The notes beneath the pieces were generated by a model. The model saw nothing but the letters and a program-made list of their open reading frames with translations, was not told the origin of the DNA and ran no database searches. Source: Mesorhizobium sp. M8A.F.Ca.ET.218.01.1.1 (GTDB taxonomy: Bacteria; Pseudomonadota; Alphaproteobacteria; Rhizobiales; Rhizobiaceae). From it: DNA of 64,000 bases. Where the stretch lies: contig NZ_SRUZ01000010.1 in NCBI RefSeq assembly GCF_004791165.1, positions 62,001-126,000 on the forward strand, written 5' to 3'. Of the stretch, positions 34,346 to 42,361 are shown piece after piece (position 1 is the stretch's first letter; the number at the start of each line of letters is the position of its first letter). A program made the position numbers and the translations under genes.

Positions 34346-35274
34346 AAGCTCCCTGAATGGCTGCGAGTCGGGCGGTCCATGATGCGGCGGCCCATCAGGC
34401 TCGCCGTCAGGTCGACCATCAGTGTCGCGGTTCGGCCACGATCGTCCAGAAAGGGGTTCAACTCGACCAGGTCCAGGCTGGAGACGAGCCCGCTGTCGGA
34501 AAGCATCTCCATCACCAGATGCGCCTCGCGAAACGTCGCGCCGCCGGGAACCGTGGTGCCGACCGCCGGCGCGATAGAGGGGTCGAGGAAGTCGACGTCG
34601 AGACTGACATGCAGCAGCCCGTCCTCATCAGACACGCGCGCCAGGAAGGCGCGCAGCAGCGGCGCGATGCCATGCTCGTCGATGGCGCGCATGTCGTGCA
34701 CGATCACGCCCGCCTGGTTGAGCGCGCTGCGCTCGGCCGGGTCGACGCTGCGCAGGCCCATGGTGCAGATACGCTTGGGATCGACCGCCGCCGGCAGATC
34801 GGGAAAATAGCCGCTGAAACCCGCCTGGCCGCTGGCGTAGGCGAGAGGAACACCGTGCAGATTGCCGCTGGCGGTGGTGTCGAGCGTATGAAAATCGGGA
34901 TGCGCGTCGAGCCACAGGACGAATAGGGGGCGACCGGCCTCCGAGGCACGGCGGGCGAGGCCCGACACGGTCCCGGCGGAGATCGAATGGTCGCCACCGA
35001 GAAAGATCGGCATGGCGTCCTCGCTTGCTGCGTAGGCCGCGGCGGCGATGGCGGATGTCCAGGCCGATATTTCGGGCAGGGCCTTCAGCGCCAGGTTGCC
35101 ATGCACGACGCGCCTTACCGGAATTGGCTGGACGGCGCCCATATCCTCCACTGCATGGCCGAGGCCGGACAGCATCTCAGCAAGCCCGGCGGTCCTCAGC
35201 GCGCTCGGCCCCATTTCGCATCCCATTCGGCCGGCACCGTCCTGCACGGGCGCCCCGACGATTCTGCAACGCAT
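34342..35274 (-). CDS. Arginase
   Basis: A 310-residue Mn-dependent arginase that yields ornithine and urea. The metal ligands lie in FLGGDHSIS (His), WLDAHPDFHT (Asp, His, Asp) and HVSLDVDFLDPSIAPAVGT (two Asp). The start at 35274 has GGGAG five bases upstream; the open frame extends further but without homology. It is the first gene of the arginine catabolic pair and diverges from an Lrp-family regulator gene. The urea made could feed the same nitrogen pool as the allophanate and biuret enzymes. Confidence 0.94.
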   Translation of the reverse strand: MRCRIVGAPVQDGAGRMGCEMGPSALRTAGLAEMLSGLGHAVEDMGAVQPIPVRRVVHGNLALKALPEISAWTSAIAAAAYAASEDAMPIFLGGDHSISAGTVSGLARRASEAGRPLFVLWLDAHPDFHTLDTTASGNLHGVPLAYASGQAGFSGYFPDLPAAVDPKRICTMGLRSVDPAERSALNQAGVIVHDMRAIDEHGIAPLLRAFLARVSDEDGLLHVSLDVDFLDPSIAPAVGTTVPGGATFREAHLVMEMLSDSGLVSSLDLVELNPFLDDRGRTATLMVDLTASLMGRRIMDRPTRSHSGSF

Positions 35275-35407
35275 TGTTTCTCCCGCGCTCCAAGTTCTGA
35301 TGGCCGCGAGGGAACCATGCCGAGCCGGCGATACGAACAGGTAAAATTGGCAATCCGAAAAGCGTAGTTTATCATAATGGCAGCGAAACTGAGCAAAATG
35401 GTACCCC

Positions 35408-35848
35408 ATGGATGCACTGGACGAACGGCTCGTGACCTTGCTGCGGCATGACGCCCGGCGCAGCGTATCGGATCTCGCCGTCGATCTCGGCGTCTCGCGC
35501 GCCACGGTTCGGGCACGCATGGAGCGGCTGGAACGGTCGGGCGACATTATTGGCTACACGGTGGTGTTGCGCGCCGACGCGGTCGATCAGCGCATCCGCG
35601 GCATCATGCTCATCGAGATCGAGGGCCATGCCGCCGACCGCGTGGTCCGGGCACTGGGCGGCTTCCCGGAAGTCTCGACCATCCATACCACCAATGGTCG
35701 CTGGGATCTGGTGGTAGAGCTCGGGACGGCATCCCTGACGGATTTCGATGCGGTGCTGCGGCGTATCCGGTTGATTCCCGGCATAACGGGCAGCGAAACG
35801 AGCCTGCTCCTGGCCACCCCGCGCACGACGCGGGCACGATTGACCTAG
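35408..35848 (+). CDS. Lrp/AsnC-family regulator of the arginase operon
   Basis: A 146-residue Lrp-family protein: N-terminal HTH (LDERLVTLLRHDARRSVSDLAVDLGVSRATVRARMERLERSG) and C-terminal RAM ligand-binding domain (RGIMLIEIEGHAADRVVRAL, HTTNGRWDLVVELGT). It is divergent from the arginase gene with a 133-base shared AT-rich region. The arrangement matches arginine- or ornithine-responsive activators that switch on arginase and ornithine cyclodeaminase. Its last 4 bases overlap the end of the convergent RelA/SpoT-domain gene. Confidence 0.92.
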   Translation: MDALDERLVTLLRHDARRSVSDLAVDLGVSRATVRARMERLERSGDIIGYTVVLRADAVDQRIRGIMLIEIEGHAADRVVRALGGFPEVSTIHTTNGRWDLVVELGTASLTDFDAVLRRIRLIPGITGSETSLLLATPRTTRARLT

Positions 35849-36927
35849 ACTGTATTCGACGCCGCCTTTCCCGTGCAGATGGATTTCAGATTACGGGCAA
35901 ACAGGGAAACGTTCCCAAAGTAATTCGGATACATTTCAACAAGTTTTTCGACCTTGTCTACCTCGACCAAGACCGCTTTTGCATCACTGTCCCTTAGCTC
36001 GTTTTTCTTCTCTATATCTTCCAACTTCCGCGCGCCGGACATAAGAGTTCGGAATGGCTCGACGGTCACATTATGATCTTTGCTGTATTGAATAAAGTAG
36101 TATCTGGATTTTCCAGTCGTCTGTGCGAAGTTCGTCGAGTAGAGAGTAATATTCTTGATGTCTTCTAAGGTGTTTGTCGCCCCTATACGTCTGTCGATAT
36201 CGCGCAATTCTCGCACTCTGTCATTGTGATCCGGAGCACCGATATGAACGGGGCACTGCTCAATGTGCGCGAATTCCGCCGACATAAGCTGGAAAAGGCG
36301 TAGCCAATCTTGTTCGCCCTTTCCGTGCTTCAAATCCTGGCGCCGGAATAGCCCGACAGCCTCAACTGCGGTTGCCCATGAGTGCTGAAGTGTGGTCCGA
36401 ACTTGCAGTTCGATGCGTCGACCCTCGAAAGCCTCGGTGTCGGCAGCTCTGGGTCGGTACCGGAAAACAATGTGGTGACTTCGATAGCCGTCCGGCTTCG
36501 GCTCATCGATATAGTTGAATTCCCGAGGGTGTATCTCATGGGGGAAGTTGTCTCGCATCGATGCGAGAAGCGAGCGGACACTTTTGATGTCGGGCATGAT
36601 CGCTCGGCAACCGCCGATGTCGTTCATGGTGTCCAAATTGGTGGTGGACTCTCGAAGCTTCCGACGAATCGATGCCATGCGTTTCGGACGCGATGCCATG
36701 TCGCCCTTCAGTCGCAGGGCTCTCATGTGGTGACCGACAGAGAACTGGACGCTCCGCATCGGCAGAAAGTGCGAGGCGCGCCAGCTGTTGGCGATCGAGA
36801 AGATTTCGAGTGCGTCCACGTACTGGCCGGCAGTGATGTCTGGTCCGAAAAGCATGGGTTTTGCCAGCCGCTCGCCTGCCTTGCGAACGGCATTCATGCT
36901 GTATTCAAGGCGCGGGTACTGAGTCAT
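35845..36927 (-). CDS. Stand-alone RelA/SpoT synthetase-domain protein
   Basis: A 360-residue protein with a (p)ppGpp-synthetase-type nucleotidyltransferase domain at about 50-190 and no HD hydrolase, TGS or ACT domain. Motifs are complete: RPKRMASIRRKL, NDIGGCRAIM (Asp103, Arg108), EPKPDGYRSHHIVF (the GYRS loop), and RRIELQVRTTLQHSWATAVE (Glu173, Gln175). The C-terminal ~150 residues are helical and uncharacterised. Such proteins are either alarmone synthetases or toxSAS-type toxins that pyrophosphorylate nucleotides or tRNA. No separate antitoxin gene is adjacent, so any neutraliser would have to be the C-terminal half. Codons are more A/T-rich than in neighbours, which suggests transfer. 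Confidence 0.85.
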   Translation of the reverse strand: MTQYPRLEYSMNAVRKAGERLAKPMLFGPDITAGQYVDALEIFSIANSWRASHFLPMRSVQFSVGHHMRALRLKGDMASRPKRMASIRRKLRESTTNLDTMNDIGGCRAIMPDIKSVRSLLASMRDNFPHEIHPREFNYIDEPKPDGYRSHHIVFRYRPRAADTEAFEGRRIELQVRTTLQHSWATAVEAVGLFRRQDLKHGKGEQDWLRLFQLMSAEFAHIEQCPVHIGAPDHNDRVRELRDIDRRIGATNTLEDIKNITLYSTNFAQTTGKSRYYFIQYSKDHNVTVEPFRTLMSGARKLEDIEKKNELRDSDAKAVLVEVDKVEKLVEMYPNYFGNVSLFARNLKSICTGKAASNTV

Positions 36928-37099
36928 TGGACCATAAAGTCAAGGTAGGGCGCCTCATTCTGGACTGGCGAGACGACCGCAAGCGAATCGGATCTCATGG
37001 ACCGTATCTTTGAGTACGCGAAAGACGAAAGTAAGCACCTTTGCGCTTGCCTTGAAGGCATCCTATTCTGGAGAAATAGCATCCGCTCGTGGGCATAGA

Positions 37100-38167
37100 A
37101 TGTCGGTACTGCCTTTCCTGAGAATTTACGCGCCGCTCAACGCGGTGCTGGCCGCGCCTGGGCTGCTGGCGGTGGCTGCGCTCACGATGCCGGGCATGTC
37201 GGGACGAAGCAGGCTGGCTCTGACTGCCGTGCTTGCGGTCATTTGGGGCGCCTATCTTCTGCAGATGGCCGAGACGCTGCTCAAGCGCTGGGCGGGAGAC
37301 CTTCGGGACAGGACGCCGGCAATCGCCATCGATATGCTCGCGGTTTTGGTTCCGCTCGCTGCATTTCTGCTCGACGGCACGCCCGACCGCAGCCTCTACT
37401 GTGCTGTCTGGCTGCTGAAGCCGCTGCGCGACTCGACATTCTTCCCGGTACTGGGCAGGGTGCTGGCCAACGAAGCGCGCAACCTGATCGGCGTCACCAC
37501 GCTCTTCGGCGTCGTTCTGTTCGGTGTCGCGCTCGCCGCCTATGTCATCGAGCGCGACATCCAACCGGAAAAGTTCGGCAGCATCCCCCAGGCAATGTGG
37601 TGGGCGGTGGTCACGCTGTCCACCACCGGTTATGGCGACGCCATTCCGCAAAGTTTCGCCGGCCGCGTCCTTGCCGGGGCGGTCATGATGTGTGGCATCG
37701 GCGTCTTCGCGCTCTGGGCCGGCATTCTTGCCTCCGGCTTCTATCAAGAAATCCGTCGCGAGGATTTCGTCCGCAATTGGCAATTGGTCGCCGGCGTGCC
37801 GTTGTTTCAGAAGCTCGGCCCGGCCGCGCTGGTCGAGATCGTGCGCGCGTTGAGACCTCGTAATTTGCCGGCGGGTGCCGTGATCTGCCGCAGGGGCGAG
37901 ACCGGGGATCGGATGTTCTTCGTTGTGGAGGGGCGTGTCAGCGTCGCGACGCCACACCCGGTGGAGCTTGGCCCTGGCGCCTTCTTCGGCGAGATGGCGC
38001 TGATGAGCGGCGAACCGCGCATGGCGACCGTCAGCGCCGCAACGGCGGTCTCACTCCTGTCGCTGCACGCGGCGGATTTCCAGATGCTGTGCAGCAGCAG
38101 CCCTGAAATCGCGGAAATCATCCGCAAGACCGCGCGCGAGCGGCACGGCGCGGCACCGATGGCTTGA
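37100..38167 (+). CDS. mloK1: Cyclic-nucleotide-gated potassium channel (MloK1 orthologue)
   Basis: A 355-residue inner-membrane channel: six membrane segments, K+ selectivity filter TTGYGD at 175-180, short linker, then a cyclic-nucleotide-binding domain (about 220-345). The phosphate-binding cassette FFGEMALMSGEPRMATV contains Arg307, the cAMP-contacting Arg at the same position in MloK1. The start at 37100 gives the same 355-residue length and N-terminus (MSVLPFLRIYAPLNAVLAAPG) as I recall for the M. loti protein; upstream open frame has no match. It would let cAMP from the several cyclases in this region gate K+ flux. Confidence 0.95.
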   Translation: MSVLPFLRIYAPLNAVLAAPGLLAVAALTMPGMSGRSRLALTAVLAVIWGAYLLQMAETLLKRWAGDLRDRTPAIAIDMLAVLVPLAAFLLDGTPDRSLYCAVWLLKPLRDSTFFPVLGRVLANEARNLIGVTTLFGVVLFGVALAAYVIERDIQPEKFGSIPQAMWWAVVTLSTTGYGDAIPQSFAGRVLAGAVMMCGIGVFALWAGILASGFYQEIRREDFVRNWQLVAGVPLFQKLGPAALVEIVRALRPRNLPAGAVICRRGETGDRMFFVVEGRVSVATPHPVELGPGAFFGEMALMSGEPRMATVSAATAVSLLSLHAADFQMLCSSSPEIAEIIRKTARERHGAAPMA

Positions 38168-39046
38168 CCGTGCCAGGTGTTCGTCAGGGGAGGACGCGAT
38201 GGCAAGGCTGCCCCTGTCGACAATGGCTGACTGGAACTATGTGGGCGGCGGCTCTGTCGGCCACGCGGAGGTTCTGGACGGGACGTGGAAGTCCCCAGAG
38301 GCGCAGCCGCCGAGCGCTCGGGGGGGCAGTCATTCAGACGACGGACGGCCGAGGCACATCCGCACGCGCCTGATGCCGATGCCGCCTGGACACGATGTGA
38401 AGCACAGGTGGTGGCGCAGGATGTGGGCACGACCTGATCATCGGCGCCGAGGTCGACTTCCGCCTTGGCATCGTTCCAGGTGGCTCGGAACCATGCCTGG
38501 CTAAGCCTGGTGGCGGTTCGTTGGGCTGGCGCCTTTCGGTCGGAGGCAGCTTGATGACTTCCTTCCGCCCGGTCATCGGAATGGTGCGGCTGCGGCCGGA
38601 TTTGCTGGTCCGGAAACTGAGGCGATGGCGAGGAGGCATCCGATGTCAACCAGCAAGAAATGTGAACGCGCCGAACATCGGCTTTCCGCGGATGCGGCGG
38701 ATCCGCGGCAGTTTCCTGGCAGTTGACGCAAGGCCTTGCCATGATTCCGTCAGCCGATCGCCGGATTCGGCCGGGAATAAGCGGTTGCCGCGGACCCGAT
38801 GGTTAACGAGAGCTTTCTGAGTGAGGCCAAATCGTGTCATTTGTGCAACAACGCTGGGGGATAGCAGCCGAACAGCCCTTTCGCCGGTACGATCGTTGTT
38901 GAACGCCGCCGGCTCATGGGTAATGTCGAATTCGAAGGAGCGGCGCGGTGCGCATCTTTTTCGGTAGTGGGGATGGGGCAGGGAACGCTGTCCTTCAGCA
39001 AAGAATACCCAGACCCGTTTTTTAACTTTTGACTGGAGGTCAGAAA
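38168..39046. other. 879-base gap between channel and porin genes
   Basis: Several open frames exist on both strands (for example 38199-38504 and 38521-38820), but none has a ribosome site plus a recognisable domain. Overlapping frames on both strands are equally open, as expected from GC-rich non-coding or decayed sequence. The last ~100 bases hold the porin promoter and its GGAGGT ribosome site. Confidence 0.5.
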
Positions 39047-40195
39047 ATGAACATCAAGAGCCTGCTTCTCGGCTCCGCTGCGGCCCTGATCGCAGTTTCC
39101 GGTGCGCGCGCCGCCGACGCCGTCGTCGTCGCCGAGCCGGAACCCGCTGAATACGTCAAGATCTGCGACGTCTACGGCGCTGGCTACTTCTACATCCCCG
39201 GCACCGAAACCTGCCTGCGCATCGGCGGCTATATCCGTTACGACATCGGCGTCGGCGACGTGGGTTCGTTCGACGGTGCGACAAGCGCCGATCACGAGGA
39301 CGGCGGCAGCAACGACACCTTCTACAAGCATGCCCGTTTCTCGCTGAAGACCTGGACCGGCCAGGAAACCGAACTCGGCACCTTGAAGACCTACACCGAG
39401 ACCCGCTTCAACTTCCAGAACAACAACCGTGATTCGGGCAGGTTCGGACAGCTCAATACAGCTACGAACGGCGACACCGTCTCGCTGAACTTCGCCTGGA
39501 TCCAGCTCGGTGGTCTCCGCGTAGGTAAGGACGAATCGGCCTTCGATACGTTCATCGGCTACGCCGGCAGCGTCATCCAGGATACGTTGGTTCCCTATGG
39601 CGGTTTCGACACCAACGTCGTGCAGTACTACTTCGACGCTGGCAACGGCTTCTCGGCCGTCGTCTCTCTCGAAGAAGGCTCGGGCTTCGACACGATCGAC
39701 AGCTACGTTCCGCATGTCGTCGGTGGTGTGAAGTGGACGCAGGGCTGGGGCGCGGTCACTGGCGTCATCGCTTACGATAGCAACTATGAAGAAGTCTCCG
39801 GCAAGGTTCGCTTGGACGTTAACGCCACCGACCAGATCTCGCTCTTCATCATGGGCGGCTACGGCTCCGATGATAACCTCACCGACGGCACCTGGACGTT
39901 CCCGGCTGGCGGTCGCGGCTTCTACAAGCCGTGGAGCGGCAATTGGGCCGTCTGGGGCGGCGGCACCTACAAGTTCAACGAAAAGACCTCGTTCAACCTC
40001 CAGGCGTCGTATGACGAAGGCAAGAACATCGGCATCGCCGCGAACGTTGCCTATGACATCGTTCCCGGCCTCACGATCACGGCCGAAGTCGACTACTCGC
40101 ATCTCGGCGACGACTCCGTGTCGAACTGGACGGGTATTACTCCTGGCAAAGACGACGCAATCGGCGGCATGCTTCGCTTCCAGCGTTCGTTCTAA
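39047..40195 (+). CDS. Outer-membrane porin (rhizobial Omp2b/RopA type)
   Basis: A 382-residue beta-barrel porin. The signal peptide MNIKSLLLGSAAALIAVSGARA cleaves before ADAVVVAEPEPAEYVKICDVYGAGYFYIPG, the hallmark start of the alphaproteobacterial porin family. CLRIGGYIRYDIGVG follows, and the C-terminus ends in Phe (RFQRSF), needed for barrel insertion. The ATG at 39047 has GGAGGT 7 bases upstream. A strong terminator follows. It probably allows general diffusion of small solutes. Confidence 0.95.
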   Translation: MNIKSLLLGSAAALIAVSGARAADAVVVAEPEPAEYVKICDVYGAGYFYIPGTETCLRIGGYIRYDIGVGDVGSFDGATSADHEDGGSNDTFYKHARFSLKTWTGQETELGTLKTYTETRFNFQNNNRDSGRFGQLNTATNGDTVSLNFAWIQLGGLRVGKDESAFDTFIGYAGSVIQDTLVPYGGFDTNVVQYYFDAGNGFSAVVSLEEGSGFDTIDSYVPHVVGGVKWTQGWGAVTGVIAYDSNYEEVSGKVRLDVNATDQISLFIMGGYGSDDNLTDGTWTFPAGGRGFYKPWSGNWAVWGGGTYKFNEKTSFNLQASYDEGKNIGIAANVAYDIVPGLTITAEVDYSHLGDDSVSNWTGITPGKDDAIGGMLRFQRSF

Positions 40196-40220
40196 AAGGC
40201 GCTGCCTTATTGAAATCGAA

Positions 40221-40248
40221 AACCCGGCGGGCAACCGCCGGGTTTTTT
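40221..40248 (+). terminator. Rho-independent terminator of the porin gene
   Basis: A perfect 10-bp stem (40221-40230 with 40235-40244, loop GCAA) is followed by a run of six T, 26 bases after the porin stop. The rest of the gap up to 40538 shows no gene. Confidence 0.9.
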
Positions 40249-40538
40249 CATGTCGTCTGTATGGAACTTCGGACAGCCAATGGCATGGCCGCCCGCCTGC
40301 TGCCGCGCTTGCAGACGTGGAAGAACAACCCTCGCAGCGAAAGGAAAGGAGGAAGCCAAACTGCTTGGCAAGCGACGCGCGAAACGGCGGCAGGCCCGTG
40401 GCCAGGATACGCTGGCCGGACAGGTGAAGGAACGCGGCGTTCAGCCTGAGGAAAGCCTGTTAGACTGGTCTAACGGCGGAAAGCGTACGCCGGCGGGATT
40501 GGGTGCAACCAACTGCGCGCAGCATCAGGCACTACCGG

Positions 40539-42215
40539 TCAAAACTCAGCAAGATCGCCCAAGGCTTCGATCAACGGCTGAATCTCGCTTTCGTAATTCT
40601 TCCAACGCTTGACGGACGACGTATAGATCGGCTGGCGGACCTGCCAATTGCTATAGGTGTTTACGGAGCCGCCTTTGTCAAAAAAGCGCAGGCAGGCATC
40701 GTCCCACGGCAATCCGAGATAATCCATGAGCCGGCGCGACTGCTCCTCCTGATTTTCGATCAACGTCTCGTAGCGACTTTCGAAAATACGACCCGGAAAA
40801 ACATTATCCCAATGCCGCATCAAGCGATCATACTCCCTGTAGTAAAGCCCCAGCGTCTCAAGATCGGCACTGTAGCTGTGGGCTTTATTGAACTGCAGGA
40901 CGAAACAGGAGATGCAATTGTCGATGGCGTCGCGACGACAATGAATGATACGCGCTTTGGGGAAAAGAAGGCCAATCAGGCCGATCAGCTCGAAATTGTG
41001 AGGCATCTTGTCGACAATTCGCAGCGAGTCGGGAGCCCGCTCGCGCAGATAAGCAAGGTGCTCTTCGGCCAAAGTCCTGGTCAGTTCGGGAGTAATCATC
41101 GCGATGGATTGGCCGAAGTTCACACTGGAGCGGTCTGCGACACCGAGTCCATTGGCTGTTCGCCTGAGTTTGCTGAGTTCGCCGGCGCCATGAACATTGG
41201 GGTGACTGGCACAGATCTGCTCTGTCAATGTCGTGCCCGAACGAGGCATGCCCACGACGAATACAGGCGCCTCCGAGGGATTGCCGTACGCGGCTCTTGA
41301 AGCCACCAGTTCCGGCGTGAAGGTTGCGATCATGCCGTCGACCGAGCGGCGGTAAGATTGCAGATCGAATGTATGGCCCCCGGCTTCATTCCCCTTCTTA
41401 AAGTGATCCATCGCCTCCTTATAGCGACGGAGGTCGTTGAGAACCTTTCCCGCGGCGTGATGGAGCGCTGCCGCTCCCTCCGGCCCATGGCCCGGGTCTT
41501 GAAGCTCCGTCAGGATTGCCCCGAGTTCTGGCGGCTCTTCAGCGAATTTGCGCGTGCGTACGAGCGCGTTGTGGGCAGCCGGTACCGCGATGCGCCGTTC
41601 TATTGCCTCTTTCAGATGAACCGCGGCTTCGTCCATACGGCCGAGGCTTGCGAGCGCGCGGGGCAACCCCAACCGGGCTACGGGATGATCTCGGTCGATC
41701 CTGAGCGCCTTCTCAAAGAGCGGCAGCGCCATCTCCCCCTTGTCAAACGCATTGTAGGCATCGCCCAAGGCGCAAAGCGCTTCCACCAGATCCGGCTTCA
41801 AGTCCAGAGCGTACTGAAAGTGCTTGATCGCCGGCGTAAATTCGCTGACCTTCAAATAGGTCTCGCCGAGGCTAAGATGGTAGTAAGGATTCCGCGGATC
41901 CTCTGCCACCGCCCGAGCGAAATACCGCAGTGACTTTTCGTTGTCGAAATCGAGCCCGAGCGTTCCCAGGATATACAGGGCCAGCGGATGGTTGGGCGTG
42001 CGAGCCAGGACCCTGAGGCACAGTTCCTCGGCCTCGGACAGACGTTGGGCCTGCTGCAACTCGAGCGCCTGCCGTAAAAGCAAGTCGTCGGCGTGGCTGC
42101 GGTCGGGGCCTGCCTTGGACTGCGCTTTGTATGGCGCAGCCTTCGGTGATGCCGCCTTCGGCGAGGGTTGGGTCTTGAGGTGCTTTGCCCACGCGGGCGG
42201 CAATCGGTTGCTCAT
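40539..42215 (-). CDS. TPR-repeat sulfotransferase
   Basis: A 558-residue protein with an N-terminal Lys/Ala/Pro-rich tail and about six TPR motifs (residues about 45-240, for example PYYHLSLGETYLKVSEFTPAIKHF). These are followed by a sulfotransferase domain at about 300-550 with the PAPS-binding loop GMPRSGTTLTEQ and the 3'-phosphate motif ARIIHCRRDAIDNCIS. It transfers sulfate from PAPS to an unknown acceptor, perhaps a protein or cell-surface glycan docked on the TPR part. There is no signal peptide. It stands alone between the porin and MscS-type genes. Confidence 0.9.
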   Translation of the reverse strand: MSNRLPPAWAKHLKTQPSPKAASPKAAPYKAQSKAGPDRSHADDLLLRQALELQQAQRLSEAEELCLRVLARTPNHPLALYILGTLGLDFDNEKSLRYFARAVAEDPRNPYYHLSLGETYLKVSEFTPAIKHFQYALDLKPDLVEALCALGDAYNAFDKGEMALPLFEKALRIDRDHPVARLGLPRALASLGRMDEAAVHLKEAIERRIAVPAAHNALVRTRKFAEEPPELGAILTELQDPGHGPEGAAALHHAAGKVLNDLRRYKEAMDHFKKGNEAGGHTFDLQSYRRSVDGMIATFTPELVASRAAYGNPSEAPVFVVGMPRSGTTLTEQICASHPNVHGAGELSKLRRTANGLGVADRSSVNFGQSIAMITPELTRTLAEEHLAYLRERAPDSLRIVDKMPHNFELIGLIGLLFPKARIIHCRRDAIDNCISCFVLQFNKAHSYSADLETLGLYYREYDRLMRHWDNVFPGRIFESRYETLIENQEEQSRRLMDYLGLPWDDACLRFFDKGGSVNTYSNWQVRQPIYTSSVKRWKNYESEIQPLIEALGDLAEF

Positions 42216-42361
42216 CCTGTCTGGCTAGCAAAAGGGGTTTGGAGAATCCAGCCTCAATAGCCGTTTTGCGCAGAGCGCCGGCGCGGCCCATCGATTTACC
42301 ATTCTTCTGGATCGACCCTTATCAGTTTCCGTTCCAGTCGGTCCGGTGACGGCGCTCTTGC

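Noticed and set aside
38168..39046. Several 70-310-codon frames between the channel and porin genes, possibly an insertion-sequence relic
   Set aside because: No transposase motif, terminal inverted repeats or target duplication could be found, and the frames overlap on both strands.
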